Source of the DNA: Alicyclobacillus kakegawensis NBRC 103104
GTDB taxonomy: Bacteria > Bacillota > Bacilli > Alicyclobacillales > Alicyclobacillaceae
Direction of reading: 5' to 3'
DNA length: 64,000 nucleotides
NCBI RefSeq assembly: GCF_001552655.1
Contig: NZ_BCRP01000002.1
Span: 124,001 to 188,000 of the forward strand
The notes under the pieces were generated by a model. The model was not told the origin of the DNA, did no database searches, and saw only the letters and a list, made by a program, of their open reading frames with translations. This document shows, in pieces, positions 19,358 through 27,922 of this stretch (the stretch's first letter is position 1; each line of letters starts with the position of its first letter). The position numbers and the translations under genes are program-made.

Positions 19358-20314
19358 TTGTCCGTTCTTACGCTTGAAGGCGTGTCGAAACGAATCGGGA
19401 AGCGCTGGATTGTTGAAGACCTGAACATGACCGTCAATCAAGGTGAGGTCTATGGGTTTCTCGGTCCGAACGGAGCCGGGAAAACGACCACCATCCGCAT
19501 GATTGTCGGGCTCGCCCGGCCAACCCGCGGCCAGATCCGGGTGCTCGGCCACGACGTGTGGCGGGATCGGCGGCAGGCCATGTCGGCGTTGGGGGCGATA
19601 GTGGAGAACCCGGAGGTCTACAGCTACCTGACCGGGCGCCAGAACCTGGTCCACTACGCCCGCTTGGCAGGGTTGGAGGCCATGCCCAAGCGGATCGACG
19701 AAGTGGCCGAGATGGTGCGGCTGAAGGACCGCCTGGACGAAAAAGTGAGGCGTTACTCGTTGGGCATGCGTCAACGGCTGGGCGTGGCGCAGGCGCTGCT
19801 AGCGCGTCCGCGGCTGCTGGTGTTGGATGAACCGACCAACGGGCTCGATCCGGCCGGCATGCGCGAGTTCCGTGAGTTGATGCGGGCGCTGGCGGAGCAA
19901 GGGACGAGCGTATTCGTCTCCAGCCACCTGTTGAGCGAGATCCAAATGATGTGCGACCGCGTCGCCATCCTCAAGGGCGGCCGGGTGGTCGGGGAGCATA
20001 CGGTGGCCGACTTGACTCAGGCGGCGACCGGCCGGGTCCGGCTCCAGGTGGGAGATGGGGGACTAGCGATGGGCGTCTTGGCGGCGGCCGGCTGGTCCCA
20101 CGTCAAAACAGAGGGGCAGGCGCTCCTTGTCGAGGCCGAGCAGTCCGACATACCGCGCTTGGTCCGGGCATTGGTCGCCGGCGGTGTGGACCTGTACGCG
20201 GTGGAGCCGCAGCGGGAGTCGCTGGAGCAGGCATTCTTGGAACTGACGGAGGCGCAGGGCGCAGAGAGTCTGGCCGACGGGCGATCGGCCGCAGGGGGCG
20301 AGCAGGGTGCGTGA
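19358..20314 (+). CDS. ABC transporter ATP-binding protein (second pair)
   Basis: A 318-aa ATPase with Walker A GPNGAGKTT, signature YSLGMRQRLGVA and Walker B LLVLDEPTNGLDPAG, close to the BcrA/DrrA class of drug and lantibiotic exporters. The start is TTG 19358, placed by AGAGGAGGAA 7 bp upstream. It lies 33 bp after the first permease gene, so it is probably in the same GntR-controlled operon. The permease that follows overlaps it by 8 bp. The exported substrate is unknown. Confidence 0.9.
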   Translation: MSVLTLEGVSKRIGKRWIVEDLNMTVNQGEVYGFLGPNGAGKTTTIRMIVGLARPTRGQIRVLGHDVWRDRRQAMSALGAIVENPEVYSYLTGRQNLVHYARLAGLEAMPKRIDEVAEMVRLKDRLDEKVRRYSLGMRQRLGVAQALLARPRLLVLDEPTNGLDPAGMREFRELMRALAEQGTSVFVSSHLLSEIQMMCDRVAILKGGRVVGEHTVADLTQAATGRVRLQVGDGGLAMGVLAAAGWSHVKTEGQALLVEAEQSDIPRLVRALVAGGVDLYAVEPQRESLEQAFLELTEAQGAESLADGRSAAGGEQGA

Positions 20315-21578
20315 ACTGATGCGGGTGTGCCTGAACGAGTGGATGAAGTTGGTCCGGCGGCGACGCCTGTGGGTCGCCAGCCTGCTCGGAGTAGCGATGG
20401 TCGGCCTGTTTGCCTACGGCACCTACCACAGCTATCAAATGCAGCAAAAATACAATTCGTTGGCTGCCTGGCGGCAGCAACTGGCGGCGAACAGGCAGCA
20501 GTTGGCCGATTTGCGGCGCCAGCAGCAACACCCTGGGAAAAACAACCCAGAGTCGGGAACCTCGGACGTGGTGGCCCGGCAGATTCAAGAGGTTCAGGAC
20601 TCGATTCGCCAGTTGCAGCAGCAGATCTCCGAAGAGACAGAGAGCGACGCACAGTGGCGCCAGCAGCAGGCCAAATCGGTGCGCGAGGAACAGAAGAGCC
20701 TGGCGCGGACCCAGGCGCAAACCGCACCGGCCAGCGGCCTGCCCGCCGCCCAGCACCAGTCCGACATCGCGCAGACGCGCCTCTCCCTGTTGAGTGATTC
20801 ATACCGGCTCACGCACGGCGTGCGACCGCTGCCGAGCGGGTCGCAGGACCCCTACAGCATGGTGATGGAGTTCACAGATTTTTCAGCCAGTGTGTTCTTG
20901 CCGCTGCTGGCCGTCATTCTCGCCGCCGATTTCATCTCCGGCGAGTCGACCAGCGGCACCATCAAACTCCTGCTGGTCCGTCCGGTCCCGCGTTGGAAGG
21001 TGTTGCTGGGCAAGTGGCTGGTCGCGTGCCTGGCCACCGCCTTGTTGACGGCGGGGCTGTTGGCGGTGGTCTGGTTGATAGGTTGCCTGCAGTACGGAAC
21101 GCACGGTGCGTGGCAGCCCCAGGTGGTCGGCCTGAGCTACCAGTTTCAACACTTCATGGCCAACGACGGCAGTTCCACGAATGTCGTCATTCCCCTCTTG
21201 GCGCACGCACACGTGCTGCCGATGTGGGCATACGTGTTGGCCTCGGCGGGGCTGGAGGTTGTCGCCATGATGGTCGTGGCGACCATCGCCTTGCTCTGCA
21301 GCACCCTGTTCAAATCGGCCATGGCCAGCACAGCGGCTGCGCTGGGGGCGGTGGTGATAGGCTTTGTCGTAAGCCAGTTCCTGCACGGATCGCGCGTGGT
21401 GCCGCTGTTGTTCCCGACTCACATGAACCTGGCGTCCGACTGGGCCGGACAGACAGCGCAGAGCCTGGAGTTGAGCGTCTCCCTCGGTTCCGGATTGTGC
21501 ACGCTGGCGGTCTGGGGGGTGTTGTCGCTGGTGGGAGCGTTTGTGTGCTTCGTGCGCAAAGACGTTTTAAACGCGTGA
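20307..21578 (+). CDS. ABC-2 permease with large Gln-rich external coiled coil
   Basis: A 423-aa permease. One membrane helix (about residues 20-40) is followed by about 140 residues of Gln/Arg-rich coiled coil, then a cluster of five or so helices from about residue 190. The coiled coil should lie outside the membrane. The start is GTG 20307, overlapping the ATPase stop; ATG 20319 is an alternative. BcrB/YhaP-like permeases share the ABC-2 plan, but the long extracytoplasmic coil is reminiscent of mechanotransmitting exporters. It is the last gene before a 126-bp gap with hairpins but no clear terminator. Confidence 0.82.
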   Translation: MRELMRVCLNEWMKLVRRRRLWVASLLGVAMVGLFAYGTYHSYQMQQKYNSLAAWRQQLAANRQQLADLRRQQQHPGKNNPESGTSDVVARQIQEVQDSIRQLQQQISEETESDAQWRQQQAKSVREEQKSLARTQAQTAPASGLPAAQHQSDIAQTRLSLLSDSYRLTHGVRPLPSGSQDPYSMVMEFTDFSASVFLPLLAVILAADFISGESTSGTIKLLLVRPVPRWKVLLGKWLVACLATALLTAGLLAVVWLIGCLQYGTHGAWQPQVVGLSYQFQHFMANDGSSTNVVIPLLAHAHVLPMWAYVLASAGLEVVAMMVVATIALLCSTLFKSAMASTAAALGAVVIGFVVSQFLHGSRVVPLLFPTHMNLASDWAGQTAQSLELSVSLGSGLCTLAVWGVLSLVGAFVCFVRKDVLNA

Positions 21579-21704
21579 CGGCACGCAGCCGTTAGATCGT
21601 CGGGCGGTGCGGGGTGGACGGCTCACCGCCTACACCCTGACCGCCGCCACGGTGAATGCCAGACGGCATGTTCTTGAGCGCGCTTTCTTTCATGTACTAG
21701 ACAT

Positions 21705-22241
21705 TCAATGGAAATAACCCATGCGCCGGTAAGTGAAATCGTCGTATTTGCGGAATCCCAGTTCTCGCCACAGCTCTTCCTCCCCTTTTGCCGGCTCGGA
21801 CGCGACCCAACCGTGCCAACCCAGCTCGATGCTGCGGTCGATGGCGGCCGTTAGCAGCGCCTGGCGAACGCGCGGAGCCAGTGGCGGATGGGAGCGTGTG
21901 GCGACGGCCAGGTGGCTGACGAAGAAGCAGCGCCATCCGCCGTGGCTGTATCCTGACAGGACGCCGCAGGTCCGTCCGTCCACCCGCGCTACAGCGACCT
22001 CCGGGTGCGGCGCCAAGCCGCACTCGGCTTCCCACACTTCCCAGCGAACCAGGGCGAGCGTGTCCTGCGCCGCCGTGTCAGCCTCGTCCTGCCACTCTCG
22101 GGCCAGGCGGCGCAGGCGCGACTTCATGTGCGCAAACGGCACCCAATCGATTGCCAGGTCGAGGCCTTGTGCCCACACCTCACTTGCCAAGGAGGAGGAG
22201 CGTGATTCGTCGGGGATTTGTGCTTCCATGCCATTCGTCAC
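21705..22241 (-). CDS. GNAT-family acetyltransferase-like protein
   Basis: A 178-aa protein. The C-terminal half has the GNAT layout: a beta strand FFVSHLAVATRSHPPLAPRV, a helix LLTAAIDRSIELGWHGWVAS, and the terminal ELWRELGFRKYDDFTYRRMG. The usual Q/RxxGxG/A acetyl-CoA loop is degenerate (SHPPLAPRVR), so acetyltransferase activity is uncertain. It is transcribed alone on the minus strand from a promoter about 130 bp upstream. Confidence 0.7.
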   Translation of the reverse strand: MTNGMEAQIPDESRSSSLASEVWAQGLDLAIDWVPFAHMKSRLRRLAREWQDEADTAAQDTLALVRWEVWEAECGLAPHPEVAVARVDGRTCGVLSGYSHGGWRCFFVSHLAVATRSHPPLAPRVRQALLTAAIDRSIELGWHGWVASEPAKGEEELWRELGFRKYDDFTYRRMGYFH

Positions 22242-22367
22242 TCCGATGAGGCTGCATCAGCCCGTGTTTGTTCCCAGTGTGGCCAGGACGGCCGCCCCAT
22301 AGACATGGGGGATGGCGAGTGGTGGGTGGGCGGAATTCATCGGCATCCCGGCCCCATCCGTACTCCA

Positions 22368-22395
22368 ATTGTACCGGAGCCGGCCGGGATGACAA
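22368..22395 (-). promoter_or_regulatory. Promoter reading toward the GNAT gene
   Basis: On the minus strand, TTGTCA (22395-22390), a 16-bp spacer and TACAAT (22373-22368). It implies an untranslated leader of roughly 120 nt before the start at 22241. The rest of 22242-22489 holds no gene that I can support. Confidence 0.55.
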
Positions 22396-22489
22396 GGCCG
22401 CAATCCGCCGCCCAGGATTCGTGACTTCGCCGGACCGGATGTGCTAATCTAAAGTGACAGACACGGTGTCGGAAATCAGATCCAAGGGC

Positions 22490-22837
22490 TCACTTTTCCC
22501 GATCCCGATGTTCACTCGAGAGCGGGCTGTCTTCGGAGGAGTACGCGGGCAGGGACGGATCAACCCGGCGCCACGTGTTCAATTCGTTGATGCGGCTGGC
22601 GTAGTCGGAGATCTGTTGAAAGTGCGCGGCGATGATGTCCCAATCCTCTTCGTGGTGCACTTTTTCGAGCACCTGTTCAATGCGGTGTTCCAGATCGATG
22701 ATGCGCTCGGGGATGTGGGCGCGGATTTTTTCCCACGTTACCAGCACTTCTTCTTGGACGTCGGGCGGCAGCGAAGGAAACGGCGCCGGAAAATGGGGCA
22801 GTTCAATCTGCAGGCGGTCGTCGTAGCGAAAGTACAT
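22490..22837 (-). CDS. Hypothetical protein, 115 aa
   Basis: Not recognised by family. ATG 22837 follows a perfect AGGAGGTG at 5 bp spacing, so translation is well supported. The product is charged and helical (MYFRYDDRLQIELPHFPAPF start, then a long Glu-rich helix EKIRAHIPERIIDLEHRIEQ) with a hydrophilic tail and no cysteine. The open frame continues upstream antisense to the methyltransferase gene, but only this segment has a start site. It is divergent from the 506-aa methyltransferase gene across 162 bp. Confidence 0.75.
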   Translation of the reverse strand: MYFRYDDRLQIELPHFPAPFPSLPPDVQEEVLVTWEKIRAHIPERIIDLEHRIEQVLEKVHHEEDWDIIAAHFQQISDYASRINELNTWRRVDPSLPAYSSEDSPLSSEHRDREK

Positions 22838-22999
22838 GGCGACACCTCCTGGGTGTTTGTATAGTGTATGGCGCGGACAAAAGGCGTATGTGGCAGGGAC
22901 CGGCGCTCGCAACGACCGTTTTGGCGGGTGCACAGAGGAGATGCGGGTCTGGTCTTGCTCTTGGGCCGGCGCTGAAAAGAAACTACGAAGGCTCCTATT

Positions 23000-24520
23000 A
23001 TGACTCATATTATAAATGAGCATCAGGAGCTTTGCGAGGGGATGCGGGTGGAGCGCGAGGAGTGGGTTCTCAGCATCAAAAACATGATGGAGGCGGGAAT
23101 TCTCATAGACCCGCTGTTGGTCAACACCTATTCCCAGGCAGCTTTTGGCCGGGTTTACGAGCAGGCCTCCGCCATGACCGACAGCCTGTTTCAGCACTTT
23201 ACACACTACGAGCGGATGCCGCAGCTTGAGGACATACCGTTTTCTATCAATCTGGCCCGCAGCGGCTTGTTGGAGACGCTCCTGTCGACCGCGATGTCCG
23301 TCATGCACGAGCAGACGGGCAATGTCATCCCCACGCCGGCGGTGCTCTTGGAAGCCCACCGCCGGGTCTCGGCGTTCCTCTCGCAGCACGGGATGGAAGC
23401 GCTCTATCGCCTGTACTATTGGGTCATCGTCCACGACACCCTGCAGCCCCTGTTCTATCACCGCGAACTGACCGAGGCGGACTTCCTCCAGGCGCGCCGT
23501 CACCACCCGTACCGGCCCGAGAGCTTGGACATGGTGTTGATGCTGGGGCTGGCTGGAGGGATGTTCCGGGTGCGCCAGCGGCAGGGGGAACGGGTGGTCG
23601 GCATCACGCGGCGCGGTCTGAAAATGTACGAGTCTATCCACCAGGTGTTCGTCGATTCGGGGTACATCGGCAAGCGGGTGATGATGTCCTATATTTACCA
23701 ATTTGATCGCGCCGAAAATTTTGACGACCTGTTCAACGCGGTCTTTCCTGAGACGCCGCAGCAGCGGCGCGACTACATCGCCTGGTTGGGCGATTTGCGC
23801 GGCGCCCATGTGTTGGAGGTCGCGTGCGGCACAGGGGCGTTGACGTTCGACAGTGGACTGTACGAACAGGTCGGAAGTTTGGGCATGCTGACAGCTACAG
23901 ATGTGTCGCAGGGGATGTTGGAGCAAGCGGCGCGCAAGTGGCGGCAGTTGGGCAGCCCGCCGCAGGTGGTGCTGCAGCAGGCGTCGGTGGAAAATTTGCC
24001 GTTTGCCGATGCGGTGTTCGATGTGTGCTGCGGCAGCTACTTCATCCACTTTGTCGACGCGCCCCGGGCGCTGGCCGAGATGCGGCGCGTCGTCAGGCCG
24101 GGCGGCTGCGTTTCGATATACCAAGGACTGCAGGTGGACCTCAACCGCCCCTTCTTCCGCGAGTGGTTTGCGCCGATGTTCGAGTTGGCTCGCCGGCGCA
24201 ACGCGGACCGGCCCGCCAACTACATGCCCACGGCCGATCAATTGCGCCAATGGTTTGTGGGAGCTGGGCTGCACAGTCTGGAAGTGGAGTATGTCAACAC
24301 CCCGCTTCGCTTCGAGGACCCGGAGCGGGTGGTGCAGTTTCTGGTGCGCGGGGTCAGTTACTTTCAGATTGAATTGATGGAGCTGCCGTGGGACGACCGC
24401 CGGGCGGTTATCTCCGAACTGGTCGACCGCGGCAAGGATGTTTGCCGCAAGTACCCGGTTTCGGAACGCATCATCGAATTTCCCGGCGTGTGGATGAAAT
24501 CCGTTCGACCTCAACTGTAA
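23000..24520 (+). CDS. Two-part SAM-dependent methyltransferase, 506 aa
   Basis: The C-terminal half (from about residue 265) is a class I methyltransferase: VLEVACGTGALTF (motif I), then LTATDVSQGMLEQA, ENLPFADAVFDVC and EMRRVVRPGG. The N-terminal 260 residues are helical and unassigned; around residues 175-220 the stretch MVLMLGLAGGMFRV...GITRRGLKMY resembles a winged helix. No signal peptide is seen. ATG 23000 has only a GAAGG site 8 bp upstream. Substrate and role are unknown. It could be a regulator-methyltransferase fusion or a small-molecule methyltransferase with a dimerisation domain. Confidence 0.85.
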   Translation: MTHIINEHQELCEGMRVEREEWVLSIKNMMEAGILIDPLLVNTYSQAAFGRVYEQASAMTDSLFQHFTHYERMPQLEDIPFSINLARSGLLETLLSTAMSVMHEQTGNVIPTPAVLLEAHRRVSAFLSQHGMEALYRLYYWVIVHDTLQPLFYHRELTEADFLQARRHHPYRPESLDMVLMLGLAGGMFRVRQRQGERVVGITRRGLKMYESIHQVFVDSGYIGKRVMMSYIYQFDRAENFDDLFNAVFPETPQQRRDYIAWLGDLRGAHVLEVACGTGALTFDSGLYEQVGSLGMLTATDVSQGMLEQAARKWRQLGSPPQVVLQQASVENLPFADAVFDVCCGSYFIHFVDAPRALAEMRRVVRPGGCVSIYQGLQVDLNRPFFREWFAPMFELARRRNADRPANYMPTADQLRQWFVGAGLHSLEVEYVNTPLRFEDPERVVQFLVRGVSYFQIELMELPWDDRRAVISELVDRGKDVCRKYPVSERIIEFPGVWMKSVRPQL

Positions 24521-24583
24521 GACACGCTGTGGTGCCCTGCATCCCTTGCGTTCATGGTATCATGGTGCCAAAGGAGGACGGGT

Positions 24584-25555
24584 ATGCAGCGGCGAGTCGC
24601 TTTTGTCAGCGCCGGCGCCAACGGAGTGGGGTTTGCGATTGTGCGGACCCTGTTGGAGGCCGGTTATGATGTCGGCTTCACGTACCGCCACAGTCAGGCG
24701 GAGGCGGACGGCTTGCTGAGCCTGGCTGAATCGCTCGGCGTGCGCGCCACGGCGGTGCAGGCTGACTTGCTCGATCAGGGGCAGGTGGAAGACGCGGTCC
24801 GTCGTTGCCTGAGCGTTTTTGGCCGCATCGATGCGTTGGTACATAACTTTGGTCCGTTTGTGTTTGAACGGGTTCCGTTGGCCGACTATTCAGATGAGAT
24901 GTGGCGAAGGATGCTCGACGGCAACCTGAGCACCCTCCTGTGGATGTATCGGCTGGTCGTAGACGGCATGCGCAGGCAGGCGTTTGGCCGTATCATCACG
25001 ATAGGGTTTGACGGTGCCGGCCGGGCCGCGGGTTGGCAGTACCGGGCGGCGTACGCGGCCGCCAAGGCCGGCTTGGCGTCGCTTACCCGCAGCATCGCCC
25101 GCGAGGAGCGTCAAAGCGGGATCACCGCGAACATGGTCTGTCCCGGGGATGTGCGCGGTCCGTGGAAAACCCGGCTGGTCCGCGAGGCCTGGGATGCGCA
25201 CAATCCGCTGGCGCGCGCGCCGGTAGGTGGTGACATCGCCCGTGTCGTGCTTTTCTTGTGCCAGGAGGAGAGCCAGTACGTGAGCGGCACGGTCACCGAG
25301 GTCACCGGCGGCTACGACATTCTCGCCTATGACGATGGACAAGATGTCGTCGAGGAGAAGCGTCGCTTCTCGGTCGGTGAAGAGGTCTGGGTCCACCCGT
25401 GGAAGGCCCTGGCGGTGGTGGAGTCTGTGCACAAAGTGCAAAACCGCTACGCGGTGTACACCGTGCGCGTGGGGCAGCGGCAAGGGGACTTCACCGCCTT
25501 TCAACTCGGCAGCCGCGAGGAAATGGAGGACGGCATGCATGGCACACGTGGATAA
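24584..25555 (+). CDS. SDR-family protein lacking the catalytic Ser, with C-terminal extension
   Basis: A 323-aa protein. The Rossmann NAD(P) loop SAGANGVG (residues 8-15), HNFGP in place of NNAG, and Tyr157-x3-Lys161 (YAAAK) mark a short-chain dehydrogenase/reductase. The Ser normally about 13 residues before the Tyr is absent: that region reads ITIGFDGAGRAAG. After the SDR core (about 250 residues) a 70-residue tail starting FSVGEEVWVHPWKALAVVE looks like an SH3-like beta barrel. AAAGGAGGAC precedes ATG 24584. It overlaps the next gene by 17 bp. The reaction, if any, is unknown. Confidence 0.85.
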   Translation: MQRRVAFVSAGANGVGFAIVRTLLEAGYDVGFTYRHSQAEADGLLSLAESLGVRATAVQADLLDQGQVEDAVRRCLSVFGRIDALVHNFGPFVFERVPLADYSDEMWRRMLDGNLSTLLWMYRLVVDGMRRQAFGRIITIGFDGAGRAAGWQYRAAYAAAKAGLASLTRSIAREERQSGITANMVCPGDVRGPWKTRLVREAWDAHNPLARAPVGGDIARVVLFLCQEESQYVSGTVTEVTGGYDILAYDDGQDVVEEKRRFSVGEEVWVHPWKALAVVESVHKVQNRYAVYTVRVGQRQGDFTAFQLGSREEMEDGMHGTRG

Positions 25556-26702
25556 TTTGCGCCGACACTTTCCCGTGTTAAGGCGCGTGGTGTACCTGAA
25601 CACAGGCAGAGCCGGCGCCCTGCCGGACGAAACGGCGCAGGCGATAAGCGAAGCCTTGGCGGCGCAACTGCACGAAGGCCGCCGCGGCGACAGCTATTGG
25701 CAGACGTTGACGCAGATGCGCCAACTGGTACGCGATGAACTGGCCCACCTGTTTCATGTGCCGGAGACAACGTTTGTGTTGACCAACAGCACCACCGAGG
25801 GCATCCACCTGGCGCTCTGGGGCATCCCGCTGGAACCGGGCGATGAAATCCTCACTACCAACGTCGAGCACCCGGAGGTTGGTCTGCCGGTGGCGGTGCA
25901 GAGGCAGCGGCGTGGCGTCCGCATCCGGGTGCTCGACGGCACTCTGCCGAAGGATGAGCTCTGCCGCCAATTGGAACAGCGGCTGACTCCCCGGACCCGC
26001 GCGTTGGTGTGTTCGCATGTGTCCTACGCGACGGGGCATCGCTTGCCGCTGGAGGCGCTGGTTGAGGTGGCGCACCGTTACGGGCTGTGGGTGGTCGTGG
26101 ACGGTTCACAGGGCGCGGGAGCCGAACCGCTGGACCTGGGCAGTCTCGGCGTGGATCTTTACGCCTTTCCTGGTCACAGGTGGCTGTGCGGTCCGCAGGG
26201 GACAGGAGCGCTGTATGTACGGGCGGATCGGCTGGAGGAGCTGGAGGCCACATTGGTCGGGCCGGCGGCGGTGCGCGACCCGGCGGCTTGGACCCCGGAC
26301 GGACACTATCTCCCGGCCGCCTCGGCCCGCCGCTTTGAACACACGGAAGGGGAGGTCTCGGCCTGGCTCGGTTGGTGGCACAGCTTGCGCTTCCTGCGCG
26401 TGACGGCCGGCTGGGAATACGTGTTCAGCCGCACGCATGGGCTGTCCGGGATGCTGATGGACAAGCTGCTGGATCTGCCCGGAGTCACCCTGGCCACCCC
26501 GCGCGACCAGCGGGCGGGCCTGGTTCACTTCGCCCTGGAAGGGGTGGGTCTGGATGTCGTCCTGCGCGAGGCGCGATCGCGCGATATCGACATCCAGACC
26601 ATCCCGGAGCGCGGGTTGGTGCGCGTATCGACGGCGTTTTACAACACGGAGGATGACATTCTTCGATTCGCGCAGGCGCTGTCTGATCTGCGCCGTGGTT
26701 GA
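25539..26702 (+). CDS. Class V aminotransferase-fold protein with Arg at the PLP-lysine position
   Basis: A 387-aa protein of the NifS/cysteine desulfurase-like fold: YLNTGRAGALP start, TNSTTEGIHLAL, THVEHPEVG-like segment, VVVDGSQGAG (the Asp that contacts the PLP ring). The segment that should carry the Schiff-base lysine reads FPGHRWLCGPQGTGALYV, with Arg214 (AGG, 26178-26180) where relatives have Lys in GHKW. If correct, it should not form the normal internal aldimine. GGAGGA precedes ATG 25539. It is translationally linked to the SDR gene. A catalytic Cys loop like that of NifS is not evident. Confidence 0.88.
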   Translation: MAHVDNLRRHFPVLRRVVYLNTGRAGALPDETAQAISEALAAQLHEGRRGDSYWQTLTQMRQLVRDELAHLFHVPETTFVLTNSTTEGIHLALWGIPLEPGDEILTTNVEHPEVGLPVAVQRQRRGVRIRVLDGTLPKDELCRQLEQRLTPRTRALVCSHVSYATGHRLPLEALVEVAHRYGLWVVVDGSQGAGAEPLDLGSLGVDLYAFPGHRWLCGPQGTGALYVRADRLEELEATLVGPAAVRDPAAWTPDGHYLPAASARRFEHTEGEVSAWLGWWHSLRFLRVTAGWEYVFSRTHGLSGMLMDKLLDLPGVTLATPRDQRAGLVHFALEGVGLDVVLREARSRDIDIQTIPERGLVRVSTAFYNTEDDILRFAQALSDLRRG

Positions 26703-26744
26703 CTGGGAGCCAAGCGCCCCGGGCTGTCCGCGGCGGCTGCCGCC

Positions 26745-26882
26745 TCACTGCTCCCGCGGCGGCTTGGGGGTCGGACGGTCCCGCGCAGAATCGAGCGCCC
26801 TGCGCAGGCCGCGCGAGAGCGCCCACATCAACAACAGTGCCAGTACAAGGCATCCGGTGTCATACCAAACAGGGTGTGTCAT
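26745..26882 (-). CDS. Small membrane protein, 45 aa
   Basis: Starts MTHPVWYDTGCLVLALLLMW: one hydrophobic helix (about residues 8-24), then a basic tail with Arg/Pro and the end PKPPREQ. The ATG at 26882 is preceded by GAGGAGG at 7 bp, an excellent site. It lies 44 bp downstream of the DUF4097 gene on the same strand, so it is the likely third gene of the DUF2089-DUF4097 operon. I do not recognise a family. A function in anchoring or regulating the DUF4097 protein is conjecture. Confidence 0.65.
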   Translation of the reverse strand: MTHPVWYDTGCLVLALLLMWALSRGLRRALDSARDRPTPKPPREQ

Positions 26883-26926
26883 GGCGGCGCCTCCTCAGAC
26901 GACGGACCGACCCGCGACCGACTGGT

Positions 26927-27922
26927 TTAGGCGTGAATACGGACCGATCCGCTCCGGCTTTCGCAATACACGCGCGCCCCGTCGCTGGCGGATTCGCCGA
27001 TTTCGAAACGGGTTTCCGCCTGCCGGGCCGGTTCAACCGCGTCCAGGCCTGCGACCTGGGCGCGCGCGCCGGTCACCTCCACCTTGCCGAGGCCGCTGCG
27101 GGCGATGCCGGAGGCGTGCGTGTCGGCCGGGATGCCGTCTATCACAATGGTGCCGTTATCGGTGCGCGCGTATACGCTGCGCGTCATCGGCCTGAGGCTG
27201 TCGTGTACATCGAGGCTGCCGTTGTTCGTCTCGACACGCAGCCGCTGCACTTGGCAGTGAAGGACGCGCACACCCCCGTTCTCGGTCCGCATCTGCAACT
27301 CGTCGGCGCTCACGCTGTCTGCATGCAGGGGACCGTTTTTCGACGTCAGGCTGAGCTTGCGCATGCCGGCGGGCACCGAGATCTCGATGTGCGCCCCGAC
27401 CACGCCCTCCTTGCTGTCGTTCACCACCGTCAACAGGTATGAATCCTCACTTTGCTGCGCTTGCAGCGCTTGTTCCAGCGCCTGCCTGGCTTCGCCGAGG
27501 TCACTGGCCCGAACCTGGCCGCGTACGTGAATGCGAATGGCAGACTGTTCCCAACTGACCACCTGAATTTCACCGTGCTTGGTCTCGATGTACAGGTCTT
27601 GAATCGCTGCCGGCAGTTCCACGTCGGTGCTGACGGCCAAGGTCGGCCCTTGACCAAAGCCGAAACTGAAGCTGCGGTTGAGGTGGCGCACCTCTTGCTC
27701 TAGGTTGCGGCGAGCCTCGGCCAGCGATTGGCCCAACAGCGAGGAGAGCTGGCTGCCCCATTGGTTTCGCAGCTGTTTCCACTCGCTGAGCGACTTCAGG
27801 TCAATAGGGCGTACACGGGGCGACGCGAGTTTTTCATCGAGCGCCGCCAACAGCTGTTCCCCCTGTTCAGCGGTCAACTTGCCCTCCTGGACCAACTCCA
27901 AAATCTTGCGGCGTTCATTCAC
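26927..27922 (-). CDS. DUF4097 family protein with SHOCT-like N-terminus
   Basis: A 331-aa protein. Residues 1-30 (NERRKILELVQEGKLTAEQG) form the short helical oligomerisation motif found in front of DUF4097 proteins such as B. subtilis YvlB. The rest is a repetitive beta-helix with the family's alternating TSKNGPL, TENGGVRV, TNNGSLDV and TDNGTIVI turns. The start is GTG 27922, overlapping the DUF2089 stop by 8 bp behind GGAGG. Such proteins accompany envelope-stress systems (LiaG, YvlB), so an envelope role is likely but inferred. No signal peptide is visible. Confidence 0.85.
   Translation of the reverse strand: MNERRKILELVQEGKLTAEQGEQLLAALDEKLASPRVRPIDLKSLSEWKQLRNQWGSQLSSLLGQSLAEARRNLEQEVRHLNRSFSFGFGQGPTLAVSTDVELPAAIQDLYIETKHGEIQVVSWEQSAIRIHVRGQVRASDLGEARQALEQALQAQQSEDSYLLTVVNDSKEGVVGAHIEISVPAGMRKLSLTSKNGPLHADSVSADELQMRTENGGVRVLHCQVQRLRVETNNGSLDVHDSLRPMTRSVYARTDNGTIVIDGIPADTHASGIARSGLGKVEVTGARAQVAGLDAVEPARQAETRFEIGESASDGARVYCESRSGSVRIHA

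Noticed and set aside
22490-24514. A 674-codon open frame on the minus strand across the methyltransferase gene
   Set aside because: Most of it is antisense to a gene with clear methyltransferase motifs. Only the last 115 codons have a start with AGGAGGTG and are annotated.
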